Positions 17,527 to 25,345 of a stretch of DNA of 60,189 nt are shown here, in pieces. Under the pieces are notes generated by a model, which saw nothing but the letters and a program-made list of their open reading frames with translations, made no database searches and was not told the DNA's origin. The stretch covers positions 1-60,189 of the forward strand of contig JAUZFQ010000005.1 of assembly GCA_030838445.1 (NCBI GenBank), given 5' to 3'. This stretch comes from Pyrinomonadaceae bacterium. Its GTDB lineage: Bacteria; Acidobacteriota; Blastocatellia; Pyrinomonadales; Pyrinomonadaceae. A program made the position numbers and the translations under genes. Numbering within the stretch: the stretch's first letter is position 1; the number at the start of each line of letters is the position of its first letter.

Positions 17527-19269
17527 TCAACTCGCCGCGAGTTCCTCTTCCAAAAGTTGCCGCTCGTAGAGTGCGGCGTATTCGCCGCCGCGCTCCAGTA
17601 GTTCGTCGTGCGTGCCGCGTTCGATGATGCGGCCTTCGTCGAGCACGCAGATGAGGTCTGCGTCGCGCACGGTGGAGACGCGATGCGAGACGATGAGACT
17701 CGTCCGCTCGCGCATCACGCCGCGCAGTTGCGCGAGAATTTTCTCCTCGGTGTAAGTGTCCACGCTGGAGAGCGCGTCGTCGAGAATCAGGATGCGCGGC
17801 TGGCGCATGACGGCGCGCGCAATCGCCGTGCGCTGCTTCTGGCCGCCGGAGAGCGTGATGCCGCGCTCGCCGACGAGCGTGTCGAACCCGTCGGGGAAGC
17901 CGCGGATGTCCTCGCTCAAGCCCGCGATCTCGGCCGCCCATTCGACCTCGGCGCGCTCGGCGCGCTCCACCCCGAACGCGATGTTTTCGGCGAGCGATTC
18001 GCTGAACAAAAAAGTCTCCTGCGGGACATAGCCGATGCTCGAACGCAACTGCGCGAGCGGATAGTCGGCGAGCGGCAGGTCGTCAATCAAGACCGTGCCG
18101 CGCGGCGCGTCCATCATGCGCGGCAGCAGGTTCATCAGCGTTGACTTACCCGTGCCCGTGCGCCCGACGAAGGCGACGGTCTGCCCCGCCTCGATGACGA
18201 GATTGATGTCGCGCAGCACCGGCGGCAGGTGTTCGCTGTAGCCAAACGTCAGGTTGCGAAACTCGATGCGCCCCTTGATCTGCGGCCGCGGGCGCGCGCC
18301 CTCCTCGTCGGCGATGTTCGGCTTGATCGCGAAGATGGCGTTCATGCGCTTGAGACTCGCCGTGCCGCGCTGGTAGAGGTTGACGACGTAGCCGAGCGCG
18401 ATGAGCGGCCAGATGAGACGCGTCAGGTAGAGATTAAATTCCGTGAACTGCCCGACCGTGATCTGGCCACGGACGGCCAGCACGCCGCCGTACCAGAGGA
18501 TGAGGACGAAGCCCAGCCCGATCAAAAACTGCATCAGCGGGCGCATCACCGCGTCAATGCGGACGAGGCCGAGGTTGCGGTCGGCGTATTCGCGGTTCAG
18601 TTTTTTGAAGACCGCGATCTCGGCGTCCTCCTGCGCGTAGGCGCGCACCACGCGCACGCCCGTAAAGTTTTCCTGCGCGCGCGCGGAAATCTGCGCGAAG
18701 AAATCCTGAATCTTCTCAAAGCGCGAATGCACCTGCTGGCCGAAGAATTTCACGGTCAGCGAGACGAGCGGCATCGTCACGAAGAGCAAGAGCGTCAGGC
18801 GCACGCTGATGCGCAGCATCAAGGGCAGGATGAGCACGACGACCAGCACGGTTTGCAACGTGTACATGATCATCGGCCCGGCGAGTTGGCGCACGGCGGC
18901 GAGATCGTTCGTCGCGCGCGCCATCAGGTCGCCCGTGCGGTTGGCCTGAAAGAAGGAGAGCGGGAGTTGTTGCAGGTGCCGGTAAAAGTCCTGTCGCAAG
19001 TCGAACTCGACGTGGCGCGACATGCCGATCAGGATGCGCCGCTGTAAAAAGAGGAACGTGCCGCTGACGAGACTGACGGCGAGAATGGTCAGCGCGTAGC
19101 GCGTCAGTTTCGCCCACGTCACGTCTGCGCGCAGCCCGTCCACCGTGCGGCCGACGAGCATGGGGATGAACAGCCCGACGACCACCGAGGCCACGATGCA
19201 GAAGATGCCCGTGACAAGCTCTTTTTTATACGGGCGAAAATAGAGGCTGAATTTTTTCAGATCGTCCAT
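17527..19269 (-). CDS. ABC exporter half-transporter, subunit with degenerate Walker B
   Basis: 580 residues from the ATG at 19269 ([16 protein letters not shown]); an in-frame start at 19323 is possible, but the added residues look non-native. Six membrane helices lie in the first 310 residues. Walker A is GRTGTGKS (369-376), the signature is a perfect LSGGQ (473-477), and Walker B ends LILDD: the catalytic Glu is Asp498. Asp at this place lowers or abolishes hydrolysis at one of the two sites of heterodimeric exporters. With the gene at 15097 it should form a pair in which one ATP site is regulatory. It is the first gene of the unit. Confidence 0.92.
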   Translation of the reverse strand: MDDLKKFSLYFRPYKKELVTGIFCIVASVVVGLFIPMLVGRTVDGLRADVTWAKLTRYALTILAVSLVSGTFLFLQRRILIGMSRHVEFDLRQDFYRHLQQLPLSFFQANRTGDLMARATNDLAAVRQLAGPMIMYTLQTVLVVVLILPLMLRISVRLTLLLFVTMPLVSLTVKFFGQQVHSRFEKIQDFFAQISARAQENFTGVRVVRAYAQEDAEIAVFKKLNREYADRNLGLVRIDAVMRPLMQFLIGLGFVLILWYGGVLAVRGQITVGQFTEFNLYLTRLIWPLIALGYVVNLYQRGTASLKRMNAIFAIKPNIADEEGARPRPQIKGRIEFRNLTFGYSEHLPPVLRDINLVIEAGQTVAFVGRTGTGKSTLMNLLPRMMDAPRGTVLIDDLPLADYPLAQLRSSIGYVPQETFLFSESLAENIAFGVERAERAEVEWAAEIAGLSEDIRGFPDGFDTLVGERGITLSGGQKQRTAIARAVMRQPRILILDDALSSVDTYTEEKILAQLRGVMRERTSLIVSHRVSTVRDADLICVLDEGRIIERGTHDELLERGGEYAALYERQLLEEELAAS

Positions 19270-19442
19270 AACTGGGAAACCGGCTCGGACGCCCGCAGAG
19301 TTTGATCCGGCTGCGGGGCGCATCCGCCGCGCCTATGATGCGCGACTTTCTCCCCAAAGCCAAACGTCGGGACGTGCGGCGCGAGTCTCCGCATGATAGC
19401 GCGGGCGGGTGGCGAAAGTGTGACGGCGCGGGCGAGGGGACG

Positions 19443-19509
19443 AGGCAAAAGGGGAAGGGGTAAAGGAAGAATCGTCTCCTCCTTTACCCCTTCCCCTTTA
19501 CCTTTGCCT
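19443..19509. repeat. heptad inverted repeat, aaggggt type
   Basis: aggcaaaaggggaagggg, continuing in taaagga, pairs with tcctttaccccttccc, continuing in ctttacctttgcct. The unit sequence matches that before the terminator at 594-627. It ends six bases before the stop of the cyclase gene at 19515. Confidence 0.88.
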
Positions 19510-19514
19510 TGTGG

Positions 19515-21200
19515 TCAGACGGCGTGCGAGTTGAGACCTGCTGCGTCGCCTTCGGCGTGCGCCGACACGTCAACGGGCGCGCCGTACATCTCGTCGCTGA
19601 CTTCGGTCTGCTCGCTCGGCGGCGTGCAGATGCGATTGCGCCCGGCGTGCTTGGCCTCGTAGAGCGCGCGGTCGGCCGCGCCGACGAGTTGGTCGCGCGA
19701 GTTGGCGTGCAGCGGGAAAGTGGCGAGGCCGAACGAGCCGGTGATGTGGCCGATGCCGGGCACTTCCGTCGTCTCCAGACGCGAGCGCAGGCGTTCGGCG
19801 ACGATGAGCGCGCCGTCGAGTCCGGCCTGCGGGAGGATGACCGCAAACTCTTCGCCGCCGTAGCGTGCGGCCGTGTCCACGCCGCGCAGTTCGTCGCGCA
19901 ACACGTCGGCGAGGAAGCGCAGGGCGGCGTCGCCCGCGTCGTGGCCGTAGGTGTCGTTGACGCGTTTGAAGTGGTCTATGTCGAGCATGATGAGCGAGAC
20001 GGGTTGGCGCATGCGCGTCGCCAGCCGCAGGTCGCGTTCGAGTTGCATCTCGAAGGAGCGGCGGTTGACGCAACCCGTCAAGCCGTCGGTCAGAGCCAAC
20101 TGCTGCATCTGCGTGAACAGGCGCGCGTGGTTGACGGCGACCGCCACCTGATCGGCCACGGTGCGCAGCAACAGGAGTTCGTTCTCCTGCCAGATGCGGT
20201 GCGGGTCGTCCGAGCACACTAAGAGCACGCCCATCGAGCGTGCCTGATAGAGCAGCGGCACGACGGCCAGCGGGCGCGTCTCGTCTTCGGTCTGCGCGGT
20301 CGTCCCGCGCTGCTCGTCGAGCACGTAATGTTTGAGGCGGCGCGCGAGTTGGGTGTGGTAGGCGTAGAGATCGTTGACGAGGGCTTCGTGGGCTTCTTCG
20401 GTCGGGTCGCCGTCGCGGAAGTAGCACTTCATCACCGGCGGTTGATCGTTTTCGCCTTCGACGTGGAGGCCGCTCAGTTGCACGCCGAGCGCGCGCCCGA
20501 CTTCGTCAACGGTCGTCTGCAAGACGCTCGGCAGCGAGAGCGAACTTCTGATGGCCGACGCGATGCGGTTGATGGCGACCTCGCGCGCGGCCTGCTCTTG
20601 CAGGAGGCGCGCGAGCTTGGTCGTGACGGAGACGGTCAGTTGCAGCGAAGTGGCCTTCGGCATGCAGGTGCGGACGGCCTGCGAGAAGGCTTCGGTCTGC
20701 TCGAAGCGTTCGGCCGTGACGCGCGCCATCAGGTATTCCAGAGCGGAGTAAACGATGTCCGGCTCGAACGTCCAGATGACTTCGCTCTCGGTGATGGTCT
20801 CCGAGCCGTCCTCGGTCTGCCCGCTCAACGAGACGAGCAGGGCGGAGAAGCGCGCGTCGGCGATGATCACGAAGTGCTCGTTGTTCCCGCCCTGCGCGCG
20901 CGAGAGCAGCATCGAGTCGCGCACCTCGCCGAGAAACTGCATCTCGTTGTAGGCGTCTTCGGGCGCGAGGAAGAAGAAGGCGTGACGAGCCGCCCGCCCG
21001 ACTTTCAAGACGCGCTCGGCCGAACGCGGCGAACGCTCCACCTGCAACGGCAAGCTTTCCACCACCAGCGCCGCCAGATTGTTCTCCAACACCACGTCCT
21101 CGAAATACCGATGCAGTTGCGCGATGGTCTGATCCGCGCAACGCACCGGGGTCAATTGCCGTGAGTGTTGGGAAAGTATCGCTTGGTAAAGAGAAAGCAT
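19515..21200 (-). CDS. diguanylate cyclase with DICT-like and GAF domains
   Basis: Makes the second messenger c-di-GMP from two GTP. It has 561 residues and is soluble. The N-terminal 170 residues (HRYFEDVVLENNLAALVVES, then FFFLAPEDAYNEMQF, given as description) resemble the DICT sensor domain found before GGDEF and histidine-kinase domains. A GAF domain follows (about 205-375), then GGDEF (about 385-535) with the active loop RYGGEEF. An RxxD inhibitory site (RGVD) lies five residues before GGEEF, so product feedback is expected. The C-terminal 30 residues are an unstructured tail. It is in single-gene context, minus strand, downstream of the thioesterase. Confidence 0.9.
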   Translation of the reverse strand: MLSLYQAILSQHSRQLTPVRCADQTIAQLHRYFEDVVLENNLAALVVESLPLQVERSPRSAERVLKVGRAARHAFFFLAPEDAYNEMQFLGEVRDSMLLSRAQGGNNEHFVIIADARFSALLVSLSGQTEDGSETITESEVIWTFEPDIVYSALEYLMARVTAERFEQTEAFSQAVRTCMPKATSLQLTVSVTTKLARLLQEQAAREVAINRIASAIRSSLSLPSVLQTTVDEVGRALGVQLSGLHVEGENDQPPVMKCYFRDGDPTEEAHEALVNDLYAYHTQLARRLKHYVLDEQRGTTAQTEDETRPLAVVPLLYQARSMGVLLVCSDDPHRIWQENELLLLRTVADQVAVAVNHARLFTQMQQLALTDGLTGCVNRRSFEMQLERDLRLATRMRQPVSLIMLDIDHFKRVNDTYGHDAGDAALRFLADVLRDELRGVDTAARYGGEEFAVILPQAGLDGALIVAERLRSRLETTEVPGIGHITGSFGLATFPLHANSRDQLVGAADRALYEAKHAGRNRICTPPSEQTEVSDEMYGAPVDVSAHAEGDAAGLNSHAV

Positions 21201-21289
21201 TGGACTTTAAGTGACCGGACAGACCTGATGAGGCTTGTTCAAGAGGAGCTGCGGATATGAAACCCTGACGGCCGCATTGGACGCGGCCT

Positions 21290-21328
21290 AGACAAAACAT
21301 ATTTTGCATGAATTAACATGTTTTGTCT
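21290..21328. promoter_or_regulatory. 11-bp inverted repeat, possible operator
   Basis: agacaaaacat (21290-21300) and atgttttgtct (21318-21328) are perfect complements with a 17-base AT-rich spacer. There is no T-run, so an operator or processing hairpin is more likely than a terminator. It lies 90 bases upstream of the cyclase gene start (minus strand). Confidence 0.5.
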
Positions 21329-21414
21329 ATGAATATTTACAAGACACATTTTGGCCGCCGAAAGCGCCCTCCGCCGTTCCGCGCCGGGTGAGATTATTTA
21401 CAGAAGTAAAGGGT

Positions 21415-21837
21415 TTAACTGACCTTGAGGTAGGTTGTCAGGGCGGTCACGACGATTGCGCCGGATTCGTTGAAAATCTCGACGGAGACGGTGGCGACGC
21501 GGCGTCCGGCGCGGACAACGCGTGCGCGGGCGGTCAATTTGCCTCCCGTGACGGGGCGCAGGTAGTGGAGCGTGAGATCAACTGTGACGGTCTGCTCTTC
21601 GGGTTCGAGCGTGGAGAGGACGGCGAAGGCCGAGGCCGTGTCGGCCAGCGAGGCGAGCGCGCCGCCGTGCATGATGCCGCCGAAGCGTTCCAACTCCGGG
21701 CGCGCGCTCATGGAGAGGGTGGCCGAGCCGCGCACGGCGTCTTCAAGAGTGATGCCGAGCAGATGCGCGTAGGCGACGCCCGTGAGGCTCTCGCGCAGGC
21801 GGTTCAGACGTTCGGGCGTCAGTTGAGTTTCGCTCAA
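21415..21837 (-). CDS. PaaI-type hotdog thioesterase
   Basis: 140 residues of the PaaI/YdiI hotdog family, which hydrolyse acyl- or aryl-CoA thioesters. The motif FGGIMHGGALASLADTASAFA (about 57-77, given as description) includes the HGG helix start and the acidic residue of the active site. TVDLTLHYLRPV and LTARARVVRAGRRVATVSVEIF are the conserved strands. The only plausible start is a TTG at 21837 that overlaps the stop of the ybjQ-like gene (TTGA), implying translational coupling. The longer frame from 22320 is an antisense artefact across the neighbour. Confidence 0.88.
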   Translation of the reverse strand: MSETQLTPERLNRLRESLTGVAYAHLLGITLEDAVRGSATLSMSARPELERFGGIMHGGALASLADTASAFAVLSTLEPEEQTVTVDLTLHYLRPVTGGKLTARARVVRAGRRVATVSVEIFNESGAIVVTALTTYLKVS

Positions 21838-22247
21838 GAGTTGTAGAGTCCCGCCGGGTCGCTTGATTCGACGACGACCGCCGTGCCGTAGGCCAGGACT
21901 TCCGTGATGCCGCTCCCCAACTCGGTGGCGTCGTAGCGCGCGCCGATGATGGCGTTCGCGCCGAGTTCGGTGGCATGCTGCACCATGATCTCGAACGCCT
22001 CGCGGCGCGTCTGCTCGCAGAGGTTCGTCCACGCGGTGATGTTGCCGCCGACCATCGAATTGAAGACCGCGCCGATGTTGACGAAGAGGTTGCGCGAGCG
22101 CACGACGATGCCGCGCACGATCCCTAGGTTGCGCATGACGCGAAAGCCGGGAAGCTCGAACGCGGTCGTCACCATGTGCGGCGAAACCGAATAGTTGCGC
22201 TCGCTGATCTCGTAAGGCGCGCGCGTTTGGAGAGAGTCGCTGTTCAT
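21834..22247 (-). CDS. YbjQ/UPF0145 family protein
   Basis: 137 residues from the ATG at 22247 (MNSDSLQTRAPYE); a start at 22289 would add 14 residues from the repeat-rich spacer. The family pattern is clear: GIVRGIVVRSRN near residues 44-55, GGNITAWTNLCEQTRREA, then GANAIIGARYDATEL. YbjQ proteins form pentamers and are described as heavy-metal-binding by homology, but a function is not proven. The stop overlaps the TTG start of the thioesterase, so the two are probably made together. Confidence 0.88.
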   Translation of the reverse strand: MNSDSLQTRAPYEISERNYSVSPHMVTTAFELPGFRVMRNLGIVRGIVVRSRNLFVNIGAVFNSMVGGNITAWTNLCEQTRREAFEIMVQHATELGANAIIGARYDATELGSGITEVLAYGTAVVVESSDPAGLYNS

Positions 22248-22279
22248 AAGTTGATGCCCCGTCGGGGAAGCGTAACGTG

Positions 22280-22344
22280 AGAACGTCAATCGCTGAAGTA
22301 AGAACTGTCAATCGCCGCAATAGGGACTGTTAATCGCCGAAGAG
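22280..22344. repeat. 22-bp imperfect direct repeats
   Basis: Three units of 21-22 bases (agaactgtcaatcgccgc-like) at 22280-22300, 22301-22322 and 22323-22344. They lie between the ybjQ-like start and the stop of the gene at 22330. The third unit overlaps the end of that gene, encoding its final LFGD and stop. Confidence 0.8.
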
Positions 22345-22782
22345 TGACGGCTGTGCGTCTCGACTGTCGGCCGCGTCACCATCGCGCGCCTCCTCCGGCG
22401 TCCAGCGGTAGCGGCCGAGGTCGCAGCGTTCGCGCGCGTTGAACTCGACGCCCTCGGCTTCGAGCAGTCGTTGCTGCTTATTCACGGGGAGCGTGATGCG
22501 TCCCGTCGAACACGCGCCCTGCGCATTGATGACGCGATGCCACGGGACAGACTCGTCGGCCTTGTTCATCACGAAGCCGACGGTGCGCGCCGTGTAGCCT
22601 TCGCCGAGGATTTCCGCGAGCTGGCCGTAGGTCATCACGTGACCCGCGGGGATGCGGCGGACGATTGCGAACACGCGTTCGTTGTAGCCGGGCGTGCCCT
22701 CGGCGGGCGGATCGTTTGCCGGAGCATTTGCCGGACTGCTCAGGTCGCGTCCGGCGTCGCTTTGTTTTGATTTCGTGTCCAT
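22330..22782 (-). CDS. alkyltransferase-like protein (ATL)
   Basis: 150 residues related to O6-alkylguanine-DNA alkyltransferase, with the acceptor Cys of PCHRV replaced: PWHRV at 80-84, Trp81. ATL proteins bind alkylated guanine without repairing it and hand it to nucleotide excision repair. The DNA-recognition helix TYGQLAEILG (51-60), the Arg finger of YTARTVGFVM and the C-terminal LEAEGV block are present. The first 30 residues are disordered. The last residues, QPSLFGD (144-150), resemble a beta-clamp-binding peptide (QxSLF). However, the terminal LFGD lies in a DNA repeat, so this may be chance. Confidence 0.9.
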   Translation of the reverse strand: MDTKSKQSDAGRDLSSPANAPANDPPAEGTPGYNERVFAIVRRIPAGHVMTYGQLAEILGEGYTARTVGFVMNKADESVPWHRVINAQGACSTGRITLPVNKQQRLLEAEGVEFNARERCDLGRYRWTPEEARDGDAADSRDAQPSLFGD

Positions 22783-22880
22783 CTTTTTCTACCCGTCCGG
22801 CTGTGTTCGCGCCACCACGCGCGCCACTCTTCAATCGCGCGTGCGCGTTCGGCCTGCGGAGCCGCAGGCTGGAAACTGAG

Positions 22881-23036
22881 TCAGGTGTCGGTTGCGTCGC
22901 GCAGGCACATCTCGGCGAGAAAGCGCGTGCGCAGTTGTTCGCTCGACAACAATTCGATGAGTCGCGGGACGGGCAGACGCGCGAATTGTGCGCGCTCGGC
23001 GGCGAAGGCTTTTCGTTTCTCGTCGGGTGAGTTCAT
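22881..23036 (-). CDS. possible small protein, 51 residues
   Basis: A short open frame that starts 7 bases after the cupin stop in the same direction: MNSPDEKRKAFAAERAQF..., with an amphipathic helix VPRLIELLSSEQLRTRFLAE (given as description) and a C-terminus LRDATDT. The codon use is like that of neighbouring genes. There is no clear ribosome-binding site, so it may be translated by coupling with the cupin gene. I do not recognise a family, and it could be non-coding. Confidence 0.4.
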   Translation of the reverse strand: MNSPDEKRKAFAAERAQFARLPVPRLIELLSSEQLRTRFLAEMCLRDATDT

Positions 23037-23043
23037 CGCGCGT

Positions 23044-23403
23044 TTAGATGCGTTCGAGTTCGGGGACGGTGCGCTCCGTCTGCCGGTCGCCGGTGTTGAG
23101 CGTCGTCTTCGGCTCGATCAGCATGACGTGAACTTCCTCTTCGGCCACCGGCATGTGCTCGACACCGCGTGGGATGATCGCGAACTCGCCCTCCGCGAGC
23201 CGGAGGTCGCGGTCGCGCAATTTGATCGTCATGTTTCCTTTGACGACGAGAAACAACTCGTCCTCCGCGTCGTGCTTGTGCCAGAGGAACTCGCCTTTGA
23301 ACTTGACGAGCTTGATGTAGGCGTCATTCACCTCGCCCGCGATCTTCGGCTGCCAGTGTTCTTGAAAAAGGCTGAACTTATCGTTGAGATTTACTACGTC
23401 CAT
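23044..23403 (-). CDS. cupin domain protein
   Basis: 119 residues from the ATG at 23403 (MDVVNLNDKF), which has aaggagcg seven bases upstream. A single small beta-barrel cupin. Motif 1, WHKHDAEDELFLVVKG, supplies two His and a Glu as probable metal ligands. Motif 2, EFAIIPRGVEHMP, supplies a third His. These small cupins bind a divalent metal and often sugars or aromatic ligands; the substrate here is unknown. It follows the cyclase/formamidase gene (23454) after 50 bases in the same direction and may share its transcript. Confidence 0.88.
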   Translation of the reverse strand: MDVVNLNDKFSLFQEHWQPKIAGEVNDAYIKLVKFKGEFLWHKHDAEDELFLVVKGNMTIKLRDRDLRLAEGEFAIIPRGVEHMPVAEEEVHVMLIEPKTTLNTGDRQTERTVPELERI

Positions 23404-23453
23404 CCGACGCTCCTTCCGCGCTGAGGAAACTACTCGGGCGACTCCCGTGTTGT

Positions 23454-24101
23454 TCAATCATACGTGCGCAGGACGGCGCGGGCGGGCGCGCCGTCGCCGC
23501 TCCCGGCCGCGATTTTCAGGGGCAGGCAGATCAGTTCGTAGACGCCCGCCGCCACCCCGCGCAAGTCCAGCCCTTCGACGACGACGACGCCCGCCGCTAG
23601 CAGCGTCGTGTGCGTCTCGAAAGTTTCCGACTTGAACTTTTCGACCGACAGATAATCAATGCCGACGAGCCGCACGCCGCGTTCCTTGAGCGCGAGCGCG
23701 CCGCCGGGCGTGAGGTGCGTGAAGTCTTCGCGGAACGTTTTGCCGTCGTCGTGCCAGAAGTTCGAGTTGCGCGTTTTAAAGAGCACGCGCGCCGTGCCTG
23801 CGGGGACGTGCGCGGCGACGCAACCTGCGTCAATCTCCCGCACCTCGTCGCTCAACTCGACCACGCGCGCCTCGCCGATCAGCACTTCGAGCGGCAGTGC
23901 GGAAACTTGCGGCGCGTGCTCGATGAAGTGCGCCGGGGCATCAACGTGCGTGGCCGTGTGCGCGCCCATGTGGAGGAACGTCACGTTGGCGGCGTCGCCG
24001 CGCGCCAAGGCCGCCCACGAGACGATCTCGATGGCGGGGTCGCCCGGATAAGTCGGCGTCGTGTCCGGCGAAATGGCGACGCTGATGTCGTAGATAGGCA
24101 T
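23454..24101 (-). CDS. cyclase family / kynurenine formamidase-like metal hydrolase
   Basis: 215 residues of the cyclase family that includes KynB and isatin hydrolase. The metal-binding signature HMGAHTATHVDAPAHF places ligands at His44, His48, His52 and Asp54, with His58 as base. The motif has Ala instead of Thr in the usual HxGTHxD, but the metal set is intact. LVGIDYLSVEKF and a C-terminal LPLKIAAGSGDGAPARAVL are family features. No kynurenine pathway gene is nearby, so the substrate is open. It is divergent from mqnA with a heptad element between. Confidence 0.87.
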   Translation of the reverse strand: MPIYDISVAISPDTTPTYPGDPAIEIVSWAALARGDAANVTFLHMGAHTATHVDAPAHFIEHAPQVSALPLEVLIGEARVVELSDEVREIDAGCVAAHVPAGTARVLFKTRNSNFWHDDGKTFREDFTHLTPGGALALKERGVRLVGIDYLSVEKFKSETFETHTTLLAAGVVVVEGLDLRGVAAGVYELICLPLKIAAGSGDGAPARAVLRTYD

Positions 24102-24105
24102 AGGA

Positions 24106-24194
24106 AGTGATGAGTGATGGGTGAAGAGTGATGAGTGGTGAGTAAAAGCGATCTCGTCTTTTTACTCATCACTCATTACTTATCACTCATCACT
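24106..24194. repeat. heptad inverted repeat, gtgatga type
   Basis: Left arm gtgatga, gtgatgg, gtgaaga, gtgatga, gtggtga. Right arm tactcatcactcattact, then tatcactcatcact. It starts five bases upstream of the cyclase gene's ATG, so that gene's leader is made of repeat. Confidence 0.9.
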
Positions 24195-24342
24195 GCGTCG
24201 TCATGTTAATGGCAGCTTTCGAGAGCTGTCAACGCGGTGCAGGTTCAATCACGCGCGACTTCTTGCGGCGTTGATTGCCGTGCGTTAGCATTTGGTCTCG
24301 CACGGTTGAGGGCGGCCGCGTGAAGATTGATCCGACGGGAGT

Positions 24343-25179
24343 GTGAGAATTATTTCGGAGTTAACCAAACAACAGGATGCGCCGCCGCGCGTAGCGGCTT
24401 CGAGTTATTTGAACTCGGCACCGCTCATCTGGAGCTTCGCGCGCGGAGCGCGGGCGCAGGAGGTGGCGCTGTTGACGGACGCAGCCCCGGCGCGTTGCGG
24501 CGACATGCTGGCGCGCGGATTGGTCGAGGCCGCGCTCGTCCCGGTCATCGAGTATCAACGCCTGCCGGAAGTGTCCGTCGTACCCGGCGTGTGTGTGGGC
24601 GCGCGGCGCGCCGTGCGCAGCGTCGTGCTGGTGACGGCGTGCGACGATCTGCGAGACGTGCGGACGCTCGCGCTCGACGAGTCGTCGCGCACTTCGGCCG
24701 CGCTCGCGCAGATCATCTTCCGCGAGTTCGTGGGGCGCGACGTGCAGACCGCGCCCGCGTCGCCGGACGTGAAAGCGATGCTCGCGGAACACGACGCCGC
24801 GCTCATCATCGGCGACCCGGCGATGACTTTCGCGCGCGGCAATTTGTGCGTCTACGATCTGGCCGTGCTGTGGCGCGAGTTCACTGGCTTGGGGTTCGTG
24901 TTCGCGATGTGGATGGCGCACGAGTCGGCGGCGGAGGCCGTGCGGCGCGTGGATTTCGCGGGCGCGCGCGACGAGGGGTTGGCGCGGCTGGAAGAGATCG
25001 TCGCCGAGTACGAGCGCGAACTAGGCTTGCCGCGCGCGGAACTGCGCGCCTACCTCACGCAGAACATCTGCTTCGACCTGAACGAAGAGATGCGCGCCGG
25101 ACTCGAACTGTTTTTCCAACTCGCGCACAAGCACAAACTCACGCCGGGCGCGCGGCCTTTGCGGATGCTCGGCGAGTAG
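24343..25179 (+). CDS. mqnA: chorismate dehydratase, menaquinone (futalosine) pathway
   Basis: MqnA removes water from chorismate to give 3-enolpyruvylbenzoate, the first step of futalosine-dependent menaquinone synthesis. It has 278 residues from a GTG at 24343 (cgggag five bases before). The protein has a periplasmic-binding-protein-like fold without a signal peptide. SYLNSAPLIWSF near 21-32 and AALIIGDPAMTF (about 151-162) are family blocks. It lies upstream of mqnC in the same direction, separated by 166 bases containing a 21-base repeat. Confidence 0.93.
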   Translation: MRIISELTKQQDAPPRVAASSYLNSAPLIWSFARGARAQEVALLTDAAPARCGDMLARGLVEAALVPVIEYQRLPEVSVVPGVCVGARRAVRSVVLVTACDDLRDVRTLALDESSRTSAALAQIIFREFVGRDVQTAPASPDVKAMLAEHDAALIIGDPAMTFARGNLCVYDLAVLWREFTGLGFVFAMWMAHESAAEAVRRVDFAGARDEGLARLEEIVAEYERELGLPRAELRAYLTQNICFDLNEEMRAGLELFFQLAHKHKLTPGARPLRMLGE

Positions 25180-25196
25180 AAAGCCCGCGCTCGAAT

Positions 25197-25259
25197 CGCG
25201 TCGGCCGACGGTCAAGCCGCGCAAGTCGACAGTCAAACCGCGTCAGCCGACGGTCAAAC
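25197..25259 (+). repeat. three 21-bp direct repeats
   Basis: Units 25197-25217, 25218-25238 and 25239-25259, each starting cgcg and ending in a form of gacggtcaaac. The period of 21 is three heptads. They lie between mqnA and mqnC. Confidence 0.85.
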
Positions 25260-25345
25260 AAAGTGCGCCGCGTGGCGTATAATGAGTTGAAATAATGAAG
25301 TCGAAACAGACGCGCCGTAAGTTTTTATAATTGCCATCGAACGCC

